NCBI GenBank assembly: GCA_934098395.1
Contig: CAKOOM010000003.1
Span: 232,343-296,342, forward strand
Direction: 5' to 3'
Length of the DNA: 64,000 nucleotides
Origin: an uncultured Bacilli bacterium
GTDB lineage: Bacteria > Bacillota_I > Bacilli_A > RF39 > UBA660
The position numbers and the translations under genes are program-made. How positions within the stretch are numbered: position 1 is the stretch's first letter; the number at the start of each line of letters is the position of its first letter. A model generated the notes under the pieces. It searched no databases. It was not told the DNA's origin and saw nothing but the letters and a program-made list of their open reading frames with translations. This document shows, piece by piece, positions 45,317 through 55,301 of the stretch.

Positions 45317-46186
45317 ATGAATGAAAACAAAGTAAATATTAACTGGTACCCCGGACATATGGCTAAAACTAAAAGAGAAGTTAAAGAAAAACTTGATTTA
45401 ATAGATATTGTCTTTGAAGTAATAGATGCTAGAATTCCTTACTCATCTAAAAACAAAGACATTGATAGTCTAATAAAAAATAAACCAAGAATATTGATAA
45501 TGACTAAAATGGATTTATGTGATTTAAATAAGACTAAAGAGTGGATTAAATACTATGAATCAATTGGGTATAAAGTAATTCCCCTAGATTTATTAAATAA
45601 TCCTAATTTACAAAGCCTAACAAATGAAACTAATAATTATTCATTAAAAATGAATCAAAAAAGAAAAGAAAAGGGCTTAAAAGAAAGAAAAATAAGAGCT
45701 TTAATTTTAGGAATACCAAACGTAGGTAAATCAACCTTAATTAATCGTCTCGTAGGTAAAAAAGCCACCAATGTTGGTAATAAACCAGGGATAACTAAAC
45801 AACTCGAATGGATTAGAGTTAATAATCAAATCGAATTACTAGATACCCCAGGAATACTATGGCCTAGACTAGATAATCAAGAAGTTGCCCTAAATCTTGC
45901 TGCCACAACAGCAATTAAAGAAGAAATTCTAAATATTGAAGATATAGCAATCTATATTATCAATAAAATGTTAAAAGAATATCCAGATAACATTAAAGAA
46001 AGATATAATTTAACAAATGAAGAAGATATTATTGATATCTTAGATAATATTGGTAAAAAGATTGGTGCAATTAGAAATAAAGAAACTGATTACGATAAAG
46101 TATATATAACAGTATTAAGAGATTTAAGAGATGGTAGACTAGGTAAGGTAACCTTTGACACATACTTGCCAAATAGTAAAAACTAA
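45317..46186 (+). CDS. rbgA: Ribosome biogenesis GTPase RbgA (YlqF)
   Basis: Needed for late assembly of the 50S subunit. The 289-residue protein has the circularly permuted GTPase motif order: G4 (MTKMDL), then G1 (GIPNVGKST), G2 and G3 (DTPGI), then a helical C-terminal domain. The start NWYPGHMAKTKRE is characteristic. It follows lepB by 41 bases. Confidence 0.95.
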   Translation: MNENKVNINWYPGHMAKTKREVKEKLDLIDIVFEVIDARIPYSSKNKDIDSLIKNKPRILIMTKMDLCDLNKTKEWIKYYESIGYKVIPLDLLNNPNLQSLTNETNNYSLKMNQKRKEKGLKERKIRALILGIPNVGKSTLINRLVGKKATNVGNKPGITKQLEWIRVNNQIELLDTPGILWPRLDNQEVALNLAATTAIKEEILNIEDIAIYIINKMLKEYPDNIKERYNLTNEEDIIDILDNIGKKIGAIRNKETDYDKVYITVLRDLRDGRLGKVTFDTYLPNSKN

Positions 46187-46211
46187 GTTATAATTACTAA
46201 CAGGTGATATT

Positions 46212-46688
46212 ATGTATATAGACATAACAAAATTAAAAACACAATTAGTAACATCCCTAAATATATGTGGAGAAGTACATATTCCCAAAAATTATTTAGA
46301 GAATTCACTAATAGATGATTTAAAAGACATTAAAGTAAAAGGAAAATTAACCTATGACGAAGAATATCAATTAGTTCTAACTGCCGAACTTAGTGGTACA
46401 ATGGTCTTAAAAGATGATATGACCTTAGAACCAGTTGACTATAACTTTAAAACCAATATTGAAGAAATTTTAGATAAAGCTCAAAACACACTTGATATTA
46501 CTGACATCTTATGGCAAAATATATTAGTAGAAATTCCTTCAAAAGTGCGTAGTACTGATGAAGATATTGAATTAAACGGAGATGGATGGAGAGTTATTTC
46601 AGAAGAGAAGTTTAATGAAATAAGATCCAAAGCCAATAATCCATTTTCCAATTTAGATGAAATACTAAAAACAAAGGAGGAAAGATAA
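46212..46688 (+). CDS. DUF177 family protein (YceD)
   Basis: The 158-residue protein sits directly ahead of rpmF, the classical YceD-L32 order, in which YceD is linked to 23S rRNA metabolism. The family pattern LSGTMVLKDDMTLEPVDYNF and a late ILWQNILVEIPSKV segment are present. It lacks the cysteines found in many members. Confidence 0.85.
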   Translation: MYIDITKLKTQLVTSLNICGEVHIPKNYLENSLIDDLKDIKVKGKLTYDEEYQLVLTAELSGTMVLKDDMTLEPVDYNFKTNIEEILDKAQNTLDITDILWQNILVEIPSKVRSTDEDIELNGDGWRVISEEKFNEIRSKANNPFSNLDEILKTKEER

Positions 46689-46689
46689 C

Positions 46690-46872
46690 ATGGCAGTTCC
46701 ATTTAGAAAAGTAAGTAAAACAAGAAGAGATATGAGAAGAACTCATTATAAAGTTACAGCAAACGGATTAGTAAAATGTTCTAATTGCGGAGAAATGATT
46801 AGACCACACAGAGTTTGCGACAAATGTGGATTTTATAAAGGAGTAAACAAATTAGAAAAGAAAGCTAACTAA
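46690..46872 (+). CDS. rpmF: 50S ribosomal protein L32
   Basis: The 60-residue protein starts AVPFRKVSKTRRDMRR and has a four-cysteine zinc site (CSNC and CDKC). It follows the DUF177 gene by one base. Confidence 0.96.
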   Translation: MAVPFRKVSKTRRDMRRTHYKVTANGLVKCSNCGEMIRPHRVCDKCGFYKGVNKLEKKAN

Positions 46873-46892
46873 CTATAAAGTTAGTTTTTTTC
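46865..46892 (+). terminator. Terminator after rpmF
   Basis: An 8-bp stem (46867-46874 with 46879-46886) and a T run. Confidence 0.85.
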
Positions 46893-46945
46893 TATTTATT
46901 TTCCGCATAAAATATGTTATAATTACTAAAAAGGTAGGTAGAAAT

Positions 46946-48916
46946 ATGTCAAAGTTAAATGATAATAAAATGATTAATGAAATACGTATGTTAGCATTAG
47001 ATATGATTAATGAAGCTGGAAGCGGACATCCGGGTATTGCTTTGAGCGCTGCCCCTATGCTGTATTCTTTATTTAAAGATCACATGGTTTATGACTTAGA
47101 TAAAAAAGATTGGCCTAACAGAGACCGTTTTGTATTATCTGCCGGTCATGCTTCTGCATTACTCTATGCTACAGAATTTGCCACAACCGGAGATTATACA
47201 ATTGATGAATTAAAAAACTTTCGTCGAATTTTAAGTACCACACCAGGTCACCCAGAGTTAAACATAGATAAAAGAATTGAAGCCACTACTGGAGCTCTAG
47301 GACAAGGCTTTGCCACTTCTGTGGGTCTAGCTATTGCTGAAAAACACTTAGAAAGTAAATACAACGATAAATCAACAACACTATTTAATTACAACATTTA
47401 CTGTTTATGTTCTGATGGTGACCTAATGGAAGGTATATCTTATGAAGCTGCTGCTATCGCCGGTCAGTACCAATTAAATAACTTAATTGTTTTATATGAT
47501 GCCAACAAAATGACTTTAGATGGGCCACTGCCAAAAGACTACAACGATAAAATAGCAGACATGTATACCGCACTTGGTTGGGATGTCTTAATGGTTAAAA
47601 ATGGCGATAAATTATCTGAAATTGATAAAGCCCTAACCGCCGCTAATAAAAACAAATTACCAACCCTAATAATAGTTAATACTATTCTTGGTAAATATTC
47701 CCAATATGAAAACACTAGTAAAATACATGGAAAGTTAGATAGTGAAGATTTAACTCATATCAGAGAAACCCTAAAATGTGGTTCACCATTTACCATAGAT
47801 GAAGAAGCACTTCACACATTAAGAAAAGAAGTAAAGAAAAGAAATGAATCTATGTATGATGAATGGTATCAAGACTATCAAGCATATGTAAATAAACATA
47901 GTGATAATGAAGTAGAAAAATTAGATGATTTGCTTAATGATGAAAATATTATCCTTGATTTAGATAAAGTAATTGATAAAGAAAAATTATTTTTAGATAA
48001 ACCAATGCGAGACATAAATTTCCAAGTAATGAATGTTATTTCAGCATTTATTGATAAATTTATTGGTGGAACCGCTGACTTATTAACATCTACAAAAACT
48101 TATCTAAAAAAAGGCGGTAATTTTACCAAAGATAACTATCTTGGAAAAAATATCGATTTTGGTGTAAGAGAAAATGCCATGGGAGCTATTCTAAATGGTA
48201 TTGCCTTAACCGGATTTAGACCATTCGGATCAACTTTCTTAACATTTGCTGATTACTTAAAACCATCAATTAGAAATAGTGCTATCATGAACTTACCAGT
48301 CACATATATCTTTACTCATGACACATTGCTAATCGGTCAAGACGGAATCACGCATCAACCAATAGAACAATTAGCTATGCTAAGAACAATTCCTAATTTT
48401 GACGTATATCGTCCATGTGACTATAAAGAATTAATCGGATCATGGGAACTTGTTCTTAAAAACAAAAAGCCTAGTGCCATAGTTATATCTAAATATCCAA
48501 CAGAAAGCTTTAAATTTACCTCATCCGATGAAACCGCCTATGGTGGATATGTCATAAGTGAAGTAAAAAGTCGCTTAGATGTAATTTTAATTGCCTCAGG
48601 TTCTGAAGTAACTCTAGCAATGAAAATAAAACAAGAATTACTAAAAAACTTTATCGAAGCTCGTATCGTATCAATGCCTAACATTAACGAATTCTTTAAA
48701 CAATCTGCTGAATATCAAAATCAAGTATTACCAAAAGGATATAAAAGAATGGTTATTGAACTTTCTAACGATCCAACATTGTATAAATTAGTAAAAAGCG
48801 ATGAAGACATAATTAATATAAGAGAATTTGGCAAGAGTGGAACCAAAGAAGAATTAATAGATGAATTTGAACTAGACCTATCCAGTATCATTATAAAAAT
48901 AAAAAATAATATATAA
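46946..48916 (+). CDS. tkt: Transketolase
   Basis: Moves two-carbon units in the pentose phosphate pathway, using thiamine diphosphate. The 656-residue protein has the early GSGHPGIALSAAP motif, the cofactor site CSDGDLMEGISYEAA, the GVRENAMGAILNG segment and a C-terminal domain. Synteny tkt-sirA-yneF matches Bacillus. Confidence 0.95.
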   Translation: MSKLNDNKMINEIRMLALDMINEAGSGHPGIALSAAPMLYSLFKDHMVYDLDKKDWPNRDRFVLSAGHASALLYATEFATTGDYTIDELKNFRRILSTTPGHPELNIDKRIEATTGALGQGFATSVGLAIAEKHLESKYNDKSTTLFNYNIYCLCSDGDLMEGISYEAAAIAGQYQLNNLIVLYDANKMTLDGPLPKDYNDKIADMYTALGWDVLMVKNGDKLSEIDKALTAANKNKLPTLIIVNTILGKYSQYENTSKIHGKLDSEDLTHIRETLKCGSPFTIDEEALHTLRKEVKKRNESMYDEWYQDYQAYVNKHSDNEVEKLDDLLNDENIILDLDKVIDKEKLFLDKPMRDINFQVMNVISAFIDKFIGGTADLLTSTKTYLKKGGNFTKDNYLGKNIDFGVRENAMGAILNGIALTGFRPFGSTFLTFADYLKPSIRNSAIMNLPVTYIFTHDTLLIGQDGITHQPIEQLAMLRTIPNFDVYRPCDYKELIGSWELVLKNKKPSAIVISKYPTESFKFTSSDETAYGGYVISEVKSRLDVILIASGSEVTLAMKIKQELLKNFIEARIVSMPNINEFFKQSAEYQNQVLPKGYKRMVIELSNDPTLYKLVKSDEDIINIREFGKSGTKEELIDEFELDLSSIIIKIKNNI

Positions 48917-48950
48917 TTCGACAAAATAACCAAAACCAAAAGAGTAATAT
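48917..48950 (+). promoter_or_regulatory. Exact Spo0A box and possible promoter of sirA
   Basis: TTCGACAAA (48917-48925) is the exact reverse complement of the 0A box TTTGTCGAA. A TAATAT (48945-48950) lies 22 bases after TTCGAC, the same long spacing as in spoIIG. sirA of Bacillus is known to be activated by Spo0A. Confidence 0.55.
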
Positions 48951-48966
48951 ATATTTGGTGATTAAA

Positions 48967-49404
48967 TTGAGAACTTATTATATATTTAAAATTAATAAAT
49001 ATTTTGCATATATCTATAAAAAATGGCCCTATAAAATGTATAAAATAATCGAAGAGTTATATTATACTAAAGAATATGATATGTTAATTAGTTATAAATA
49101 TTATAAAAAATTTGCTATAGAATTTAATAAATTATCCGTAAATGAATATATTTATAATTTAAATAAATTAAATAATTTTTATCAAAGAGATAATAATACG
49201 CATATTTTATATAATGATAAATATAATAAATTAACTGTCTCATCTTCATGCCTAATATTAAAAACTAATGATGTATATTCTGTATTTTTAAATGATTTAA
49301 ACCTATATTTAACTAATATATTTATTTGTGATTTTAAAAATAAAGACTATTTCTGGTTAGATTCATTAAATAAAGATAGACAAAACAATCTAAGTTTAGT
49401 ATAA
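48967..49404 (+). CDS. sirA: SirA-like sporulation inhibitor of replication
   Basis: SirA binds DnaA and blocks new rounds of replication once sporulation begins. The 145-residue protein probably starts at TTG 48967, giving the family start MRTYYIFKINKYF. Length, the Tyr/Lys-rich helical first half, the C-terminal YFWLDSL segment and the position between tkt and yneF all fit. A Spo0A box lies upstream. Sequence similarity is weak, so the call depends on synteny. Confidence 0.72.
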   Translation: MRTYYIFKINKYFAYIYKKWPYKMYKIIEELYYTKEYDMLISYKYYKKFAIEFNKLSVNEYIYNLNKLNNFYQRDNNTHILYNDKYNKLTVSSSCLILKTNDVYSVFLNDLNLYLTNIFICDFKNKDYFWLDSLNKDRQNNLSLV

Positions 49405-49428
49405 TTAACTAAGAAAGGACGTAAAGAT

Positions 49429-49638
49429 ATGCTAAAAGATATACTTTATCTAGTAATAGGCCTTATTGCTGGTGGAGCAGCTGGTTTCTTTATTGCTAGA
49501 AATTATATGAAAAAATACTTAAAGAAAAATCCACCAATCAACGAACAAATGATTAAAGCAATGATGAGTGGAATGGGAAGAACTCCTAGTCAAAAACAAG
49601 TTAATCAAATGATGAAACAAATGAATAAATTTATGTAA
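49429..49638 (+). CDS. yneF: YneF family membrane protein
   Basis: The 69-residue protein has one membrane segment (about 5-24) with the [20 protein letters not shown] signature and the [27 protein letters not shown] core. Function is unknown. It starts behind GAAAGGACG and completes the tkt-sirA-yneF block. Confidence 0.92.
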   Translation: MLKDILYLVIGLIAGGAAGFFIARNYMKKYLKKNPPINEQMIKAMMSGMGRTPSQKQVNQMMKQMNKFM

Positions 49639-49675
49639 TATAAAATAATGTAAAAGATAAGTATGATATATTATC

Positions 49676-49860
49676 CTTTATAGAGAGTCTATGTTTGGTG
49701 GAAATAGATAAGGTAATTTTCAGAAAGCTACTTTTATTAATGTGACTAATCATCACCGGCAAAACCGTTATTCAAATTAAGGTTATACTTATAATATGTA
49801 TAATTAGGATGGTACCGCGGATTAATTCGTTCCTAGAGGAATGTTTTAATTCGCTTTTAT
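49676..49860 (+). promoter_or_regulatory. Alanine T-box leader ahead of cmk-alaS
   Basis: The AGAGAGT start of stem I (49683-49689), a GCT specifier just before ACT on the 3' side (49727-49729), the universal T-box core TGGTACCGCGG (49810-49820) and an overlapping terminator (49817-49825 with 49846-49854) are present. Uncharged tRNA-Ala should promote read-through. An extended -10 TGATATATT (49664-49672) lies upstream. Confidence 0.88.
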
Positions 49861-49880
49861 TTATAGAAAGAAGGGAAAAA

Positions 49881-50531
49881 ATGAGTAAAATAATAGCTAT
49901 TGATGGACCAGCAGGAAGTGGTAAGGGAACCTTAGCTAAAGCCTTATCAAAAAAATATAATTTAGTCAATATTGATACCGGAGCCACATATAGATGTGTA
50001 GCTCTAAAAACATTAAAAGAAAATGTTGAAATAAACGACAAAGCTAAAATAATCGAGTTAGCCAAAAATATCCATATAGAACTATTCGAAGATGGTAGAG
50101 TTTATTTAGATAACGAAGATGTTACAAAAGAAATACGTAGTAAAGAAGTAACAAATATCGTATCCCCAATATCAAGTATCAAAGAAGTACGTGAAATACT
50201 TGTGGAAGTACAAAGACAAATAGCCAAAGGAAAAGATGTCGTAATGGAAGGAAGAGATATAACTACAGTTGTTTTTCCTAATGCAGACTATAAGTTTTAT
50301 CTAGATGCTGATATTGAAACAAGAGCTAAAAGAAGATATCAAGAAAATCAAGAAAAAGGTATTGATATGTCATATGAAGAAATATATGAAAATATCACTG
50401 CTAGAGATTATAACGATATGCACAAAGAAGTTGGTTCTTTAATGAGAACAGAAGATCAAATATATATAGATTCAACCAATTTATCCGTAGATGAAGAAGT
50501 TGAAATTATTGGTAAAATAATCGGAGGTTAA
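49881..50531 (+). CDS. cmk: Cytidylate kinase
   Basis: Phosphorylates CMP and dCMP. The ATG at 49881 follows AAGAAGGGA. The 216-residue protein has the P-loop GPAGSGKGT at about residues 8-16, the DTGATYRCVALK segment, EGRDITTVVFP and a C-terminal basic lid region. It begins just after an alanine T-box and one base before alaS, so alanine supply probably controls it too. Confidence 0.94.
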   Translation: MSKIIAIDGPAGSGKGTLAKALSKKYNLVNIDTGATYRCVALKTLKENVEINDKAKIIELAKNIHIELFEDGRVYLDNEDVTKEIRSKEVTNIVSPISSIKEVREILVEVQRQIAKGKDVVMEGRDITTVVFPNADYKFYLDADIETRAKRRYQENQEKGIDMSYEEIYENITARDYNDMHKEVGSLMRTEDQIYIDSTNLSVDEEVEIIGKIIGG

Positions 50532-50532
50532 A

Positions 50533-53232
50533 ATGAAAAAATTAACAGGTAATGAAATAATAAAAACTTATTTAAATTTCTTTAAAGATAAAGGGCATAC
50601 AATTATTCCATCATCAAGTTTAATACCACATGATGATCCCACTGTATTATGGATTAATGCTGGAGTAACACCATTAAAAAAATATTTTGATGGTACTATC
50701 GTTCCTAAGAATAAAAGATTAACAAGTTGTCAAAAATGCATTAGAACTGGTGATATCGAATCAGTCGGAGTAACTGCAAGACATCATACATTCTTTCAAA
50801 TGTTAGGTAACTTTTCCATTGGAGATTACTTTAAAGAAGAAGCACTAACTTGGGCTATGGAATTATTAACAAGCGAAAAATACTTTGGATTTGATAAAAA
50901 CAAATTATATGTAACCGTATATCCAAGTGATACTGATGCCTATAAAAAATGGTTAGACTTAGGAATGCCAAAAGATCATATAATCAAGCTAAGAGGTAAT
51001 TTTTGGGAAATAGGTGAAGGCCCATGCGGACCAGATTCGGAAGTTTTCTATGATCGTGGGCCAAAATACGATCCTGATAAATTAGGAATAAAACTATTAG
51101 AAAAAGAAATTGAAAATGATCGATATATTGAAATATGGAATAATGTATTTAGTCAATATAATGCCAAAGAAGGAGTACCAAGAGATAAGTATAAAGAATT
51201 ACCTCACAAAAATATCGATACCGGTATGGGTGTAGAAAGAATGGCCTGCATTATGCAAAATACTGAGACCAACTATGAAACAGATTTATTTACTCCAATT
51301 ATGGAAGGTATCGAACAAATAGCCCTAATAAAATATCTCGGTCAAAAAGAATTTAAAGTAATTGCAGACCACATAAGAACAATTACATTTGCCTTATCAG
51401 ATGGTGCATCATTTGAAAATTATGGTCGCGGTTATGTATTAAGAAGATTATTAAGAAGAGCTGCTCGCATGGGAAGAAAACTAAATATCTCACATACATT
51501 TATGCAAGACCTCGTAGACATTGTCGTAGACAATTATCGTGAAATATATCCAGAATTAGAAAATAATCGTCAAACAATAAAAAAACTAGTTACCAAAGAA
51601 GAAGAACTATTCCAAAAAACTCTTCTACAAGGAGAAAAGAAACTTGACGAATTATTTAAAACAAGTAAAAATCACATGATAAGCGGTAGTGATGCCTTTA
51701 AATTATATGATACTTACGGATATCCAATCGAATTAACTGAAGAGTGTGCTAATGAAGCAGGCTTCATCGTAGATAATGAAGGATTTAAAAAATACATGGA
51801 AGTTCAAAAAGAACAAGCCAGAAGAAATCATAAAGAAGAATCAAGTATGAATATTCAAAACGAATTATTATTAAATTATAAAGAACCAAGTAATTTTATC
51901 GGATATGAAAAACTAAGTTCAAAAACATTCATTCAAGCTATTATTAAAAATGATAAGTTTGTAAATAAATGTAATACCGAATGCTTTATCTTCGTACATG
52001 ATAATCCATTCTATGCTGAAAGTGGCGGACAAGTAAGTGATAAAGGATACTTAAAAAATAATAGTTGTCGTCTAGAAGTATTAGATGTAATTAAATGTCC
52101 TAATAAACAACATTTATTAAAAGTAAAAGTACTCGAAGGAACAATAATTAAGGGAGAAAGTATCTTAACCCATGTAAAAAAGAGCTTTAGACAATCAGTT
52201 ACCAGAAATCATTCAGCAACTCACTTAATTCAAAAAGCCTTACAAGACTTATTAGGTAATGAAATTCATCAAGCAGGAAGTAGGGTAGATGATAATAATT
52301 TTAGATTTGATTTTACTTATCGTGGAAAATTATCTGATAAACTAATCATTGATATTGAAAATAAAGTTAATGAAAAAATAAAAGATAATATAAATACTAA
52401 AATTCAATATATGTCTCTTGAAGAAGCAAAAGAAAAAGGTGCTATGGCCTTATTCGAAGATAAATACGATGATATAGTTAGAGTCGTAGAAATCGGAGAT
52501 TCAATCGAATTATGTGGTGGTACGCATATTAAAAACACCAAAGAAATTACTAAAATAGCTATTTTAAAAATAGAAAATAAAGGAAGCAATACTTATCGTA
52601 TTGAAGGAACAACTAATAATAAAATAACTAAAGAATTAAAGAAAGTAACTAAACCATATACTGATGAAATAAAGAAACTATTAACAAAAGCTAAAAATCT
52701 AATTAAACAAGCCGCCAAAGAAGACGTTAATTTATACTTTGATTTTGATATTGAAGCTCAAGTATTAGATAGTTATGCTGATGTCGTATATTATAAAGAA
52801 CAATTAGAAAGATTAAAATTATCTATAAAACAACTAGAAAAGAACGTTAATGAAGAATTAACTAATAAATCATTAAATAACATTGATGAATTATTAAAAT
52901 TAAAAGAAACTGCTAATAATAAAAATCTAATAATAGCTACGACTAAGAACTATGAAGTATCTTTGTTAAAACAATTAGCTGATAATATTATTAACCAAGA
53001 AGAAAATTGTTTTGTATTATTAGCCAACTTAAACAAAGATAATGTAAATATTATTTGTAAGACAAATATTGATAATGAAAATATTCACTGTGGTAATATT
53101 GTAAAAGATATCTGTGTAAAATGTCTTGGCAATGGTGGTGGCAATAAATACTTCGCTCAAGGTGGCGGAAGTAATGCCAAAGGAATAAATAAATACCTAA
53201 GTGAACTAAAAAAAGAATTAAAACAAATATAA
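50533..53232 (+). CDS. alaS: Alanyl-tRNA synthetase
   Basis: Charges tRNA-Ala. The 899-residue protein has the class II catalytic core (WINAGVTPLK, RHHTFFQMLGNFS), the editing domain with the HSATHLI zinc-site motif and CGGTHIKNT, and a C-terminal C-Ala domain with GGGNKYFAQGGG. It is translated one base after cmk under the T-box. Confidence 0.96.
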   Translation: MKKLTGNEIIKTYLNFFKDKGHTIIPSSSLIPHDDPTVLWINAGVTPLKKYFDGTIVPKNKRLTSCQKCIRTGDIESVGVTARHHTFFQMLGNFSIGDYFKEEALTWAMELLTSEKYFGFDKNKLYVTVYPSDTDAYKKWLDLGMPKDHIIKLRGNFWEIGEGPCGPDSEVFYDRGPKYDPDKLGIKLLEKEIENDRYIEIWNNVFSQYNAKEGVPRDKYKELPHKNIDTGMGVERMACIMQNTETNYETDLFTPIMEGIEQIALIKYLGQKEFKVIADHIRTITFALSDGASFENYGRGYVLRRLLRRAARMGRKLNISHTFMQDLVDIVVDNYREIYPELENNRQTIKKLVTKEEELFQKTLLQGEKKLDELFKTSKNHMISGSDAFKLYDTYGYPIELTEECANEAGFIVDNEGFKKYMEVQKEQARRNHKEESSMNIQNELLLNYKEPSNFIGYEKLSSKTFIQAIIKNDKFVNKCNTECFIFVHDNPFYAESGGQVSDKGYLKNNSCRLEVLDVIKCPNKQHLLKVKVLEGTIIKGESILTHVKKSFRQSVTRNHSATHLIQKALQDLLGNEIHQAGSRVDDNNFRFDFTYRGKLSDKLIIDIENKVNEKIKDNINTKIQYMSLEEAKEKGAMALFEDKYDDIVRVVEIGDSIELCGGTHIKNTKEITKIAILKIENKGSNTYRIEGTTNNKITKELKKVTKPYTDEIKKLLTKAKNLIKQAAKEDVNLYFDFDIEAQVLDSYADVVYYKEQLERLKLSIKQLEKNVNEELTNKSLNNIDELLKLKETANNKNLIIATTKNYEVSLLKQLADNIINQEENCFVLLANLNKDNVNIICKTNIDNENIHCGNIVKDICVKCLGNGGGNKYFAQGGGSNAKGINKYLSELKKELKQI

Positions 53233-53241
53233 AAAATATAA

Positions 53242-53280
53242 AATAATGCTTTTTCCAAACAAAAAAGTATTATTTTTTTA
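53242..53280 (+). terminator. Terminator after alaS
   Basis: A 13-bp stem with one G-U pair (53242-53254 with 53262-53274) and a T run. A close copy lies before the second paralogue at 55248. Confidence 0.8.
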
Positions 53281-53291
53281 TCCAAAACCCG

Positions 53292-53322
53292 TTGACATCC
53301 TAATATTTTTTTGCGGTATCAT
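53292..53322 (+). promoter_or_regulatory. Promoter of paralogue 1 with T7 tract
   Basis: TTGACA (53292-53297) and TATCAT (53317-53322) are 19 bases apart. The spacer has seven T in a row (53306-53312). Confidence 0.55.
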
Positions 53323-53344
53323 AGTTATATGATAGGTGAGATAG

Positions 53345-55108
53345 ATGAAAAATAGAAATATACTAACAATTTTATTAGTTTTAACCATAATTTTTACCAT
53401 AATGGGTGGCTCTTTAGCTTATTTTACTTGGCAAACTAGTGAATCTCAAAAGACAGTTGTAACTTTTACTATTGAAAACGAATTTTCATGTTCTGCCGAT
53501 GGTGGTGGAAATATATCTAGTGTAAATATTGCTCCAACAACATGTACTGGAAGTTATGCTCTCAAAAGAACCATTAAAGCTATGCCTAAGCTTTCGGTAG
53601 CTAGTCATATTTATATGGATTTATGGTTAGATATAAATGAGATAGGAACGGGTCTATCTAACAGTAATAACTTTAAATATGCTCTAACTACCTCAAGTAC
53701 TAGTTGTGAAACTGGATTGGTTACATCAGGAACATTTACTGGTACAAAAGCTGGCGATAAGATATCGTTATTATCGTCTCAAAAGTATACTCAAACAATG
53801 ACAGATACCTATTACTTATATATATGGTTAGATAGTGCTGAAACAAGTACTGAGACGATGAATCAATCATTTAGTCTATCTCTAAACGGTGAGTGTACTG
53901 ATGAAGCAAAAGCATATAGTGAAAGTATTTTAAACGGAGCAGCACCTGAATTAGATGATGGCATGATACCGGTAGTCATAGATAACAGTGGTAGTGAAAC
54001 AACAGTTAAAACAATATCTAAAAGTGACTCTAATTGGTATAATTATGAAAGTAAAAAATGGGCTAATGTCGTATTAACAACATCTTCATCAAGAAGTAAA
54101 TATCTAGATACTACAGATGTAGTGGTATCCGAATCAGATATATTGGCATATCTCGTATGGATACCTAGATATAAATATAAAATATGGACTACGACAACAA
54201 GTAGTAAAGGTAGTGAACAAACGATCGAAGTAGTCTTTGAAGATAAAACAACGCCAAAATCAACAGGTACTACGGTAGGAAGTTACCGTACACATCCGGC
54301 TTTTACTTTTGGTGACACCGAACTAAATGGTATCTGGGTAGGTAAATTTGAAACAACTGGTAATGCCACAACCCCAACCGTAAAACCTAATTTACAATCA
54401 TTAATATATCAGACAGTGAGTGAGCAGTTTTCAACAGCTCAAAAGTTTGGAACAAGTACATATGGTTCAACATCAAAAATAGACGCGCACATGATGAAAA
54501 ATAGTGAATGGGGAGCTGTGGCATATTTATCACATTCAAAATATGGTGTAAATGAAGAAGTATATATCAATAATAGTTCTGATTATTATACTGGAAGAAG
54601 TGGTGGAACTACAGACGCAATTTCAAGTACTAATGGAACATACACCTGGGATGGAAAAACAACAAGAGGGAGTTATGCCAGCGATAGAACTTTAGGAACA
54701 AAAGCTAGTACAACCGGTAATATTACTGGTGTGTATGATATGTCCGGTGGTGTAGGGGAATATTTAATGGGTTATTACAGCGGAGCTAGTACAACATGGG
54801 GAGCAACATCAGATAGCAATTATGCGGGCTTTAGCAGTAAACCTGATAGCAAGTATTATGATGATTATACGACTGATAATTCATTAACTGCCTGCAATGG
54901 TGGAATTTGTTACGGTCACGCCTTATCAGAAACAGCTAACTGGTATAGTGATTACGCGTTCTTTGCTAGTTCTAGTGATCCGTGGGTCATATGTGGTGGT
55001 GGCCCCGACTATGGGGCTGGTGCGGGTGTGTTCTCGTTTGTCGGAGCCAAAGGCGGCGGTAGTGCGAACGTCAACGGCTCGTTTCGCTTGGTTTTGTCAG
55101 CAGCTTGA
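53345..55108 (+). CDS. Large surface protein with TasA-like start and C-type-lectin/FGE-like variable end (paralogue 1)
   Basis: The 587-residue protein has a SipW-type signal (about 5-27, ending GGSLAYFTW). A TasA-like beta domain follows (about 28-180), related to the small exported protein at 16985. After a linker comes a formylglycine-enzyme/C-type-lectin-like domain (about 260-587) with NSEWGAVAYLSHSKYG, GVYDMSGGVGEY and the final GSFRLVL. The last 56 codons are GC-rich and differ from paralogue 2 almost only at first and second codon positions, as in DGR target genes. It begins behind TAGGTGAG. Ligand-binding diversity is inferred. Confidence 0.75.
   Translation: MKNRNILTILLVLTIIFTIMGGSLAYFTWQTSESQKTVVTFTIENEFSCSADGGGNISSVNIAPTTCTGSYALKRTIKAMPKLSVASHIYMDLWLDINEIGTGLSNSNNFKYALTTSSTSCETGLVTSGTFTGTKAGDKISLLSSQKYTQTMTDTYYLYIWLDSAETSTETMNQSFSLSLNGECTDEAKAYSESILNGAAPELDDGMIPVVIDNSGSETTVKTISKSDSNWYNYESKKWANVVLTTSSSRSKYLDTTDVVVSESDILAYLVWIPRYKYKIWTTTTSSKGSEQTIEVVFEDKTTPKSTGTTVGSYRTHPAFTFGDTELNGIWVGKFETTGNATTPTVKPNLQSLIYQTVSEQFSTAQKFGTSTYGSTSKIDAHMMKNSEWGAVAYLSHSKYGVNEEVYINNSSDYYTGRSGGTTDAISSTNGTYTWDGKTTRGSYASDRTLGTKASTTGNITGVYDMSGGVGEYLMGYYSGASTTWGATSDSNYAGFSSKPDSKYYDDYTTDNSLTACNGGICYGHALSETANWYSDYAFFASSSDPWVICGGGPDYGAGAGVFSFVGAKGGGSANVNGSFRLVLSAA
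54938..55107 (+). repeat. Candidate DGR variable region of paralogue 1
   Basis: GC-rich tail of the gene, codons 532-587. It begins at the Asn-Trp pair near the end of the lectin-like domain and closes with GGCTCGTTTCGCTTGG, shared with paralogue 2. Confidence 0.6.
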
Positions 55109-55247
55109 ACGTAGTGAATTAATCTGACGAGGTAATAAAAAAGTTTAGGTATGTGGGTAACTACGTATACAAATGCTTGTTTTAATAAAAATATCATCTT
55201 TTAATTAAATTGTAATTAATATATAATATAAATAGAAAAAAATAATG

Positions 55248-55289
55248 AAATAATGCTTTTTCCATATAGTGAAAAAGCATTATTTTTTT
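55248..55289 (+). terminator. Terminator between the paralogues
   Basis: A perfect 15-bp stem (55248-55262 with 55271-55285) and a T run, a near copy of the element at 53242. Confidence 0.9.
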
Positions 55290-55301
55290 ATCCAAAACCC
55301 G

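Noticed and set aside
54897..55127. Overlapping + strand frame across the end of paralogue 1
   Set aside because: It comes from the GC-rich tail having few stop codons in other frames. It has no ribosome site.
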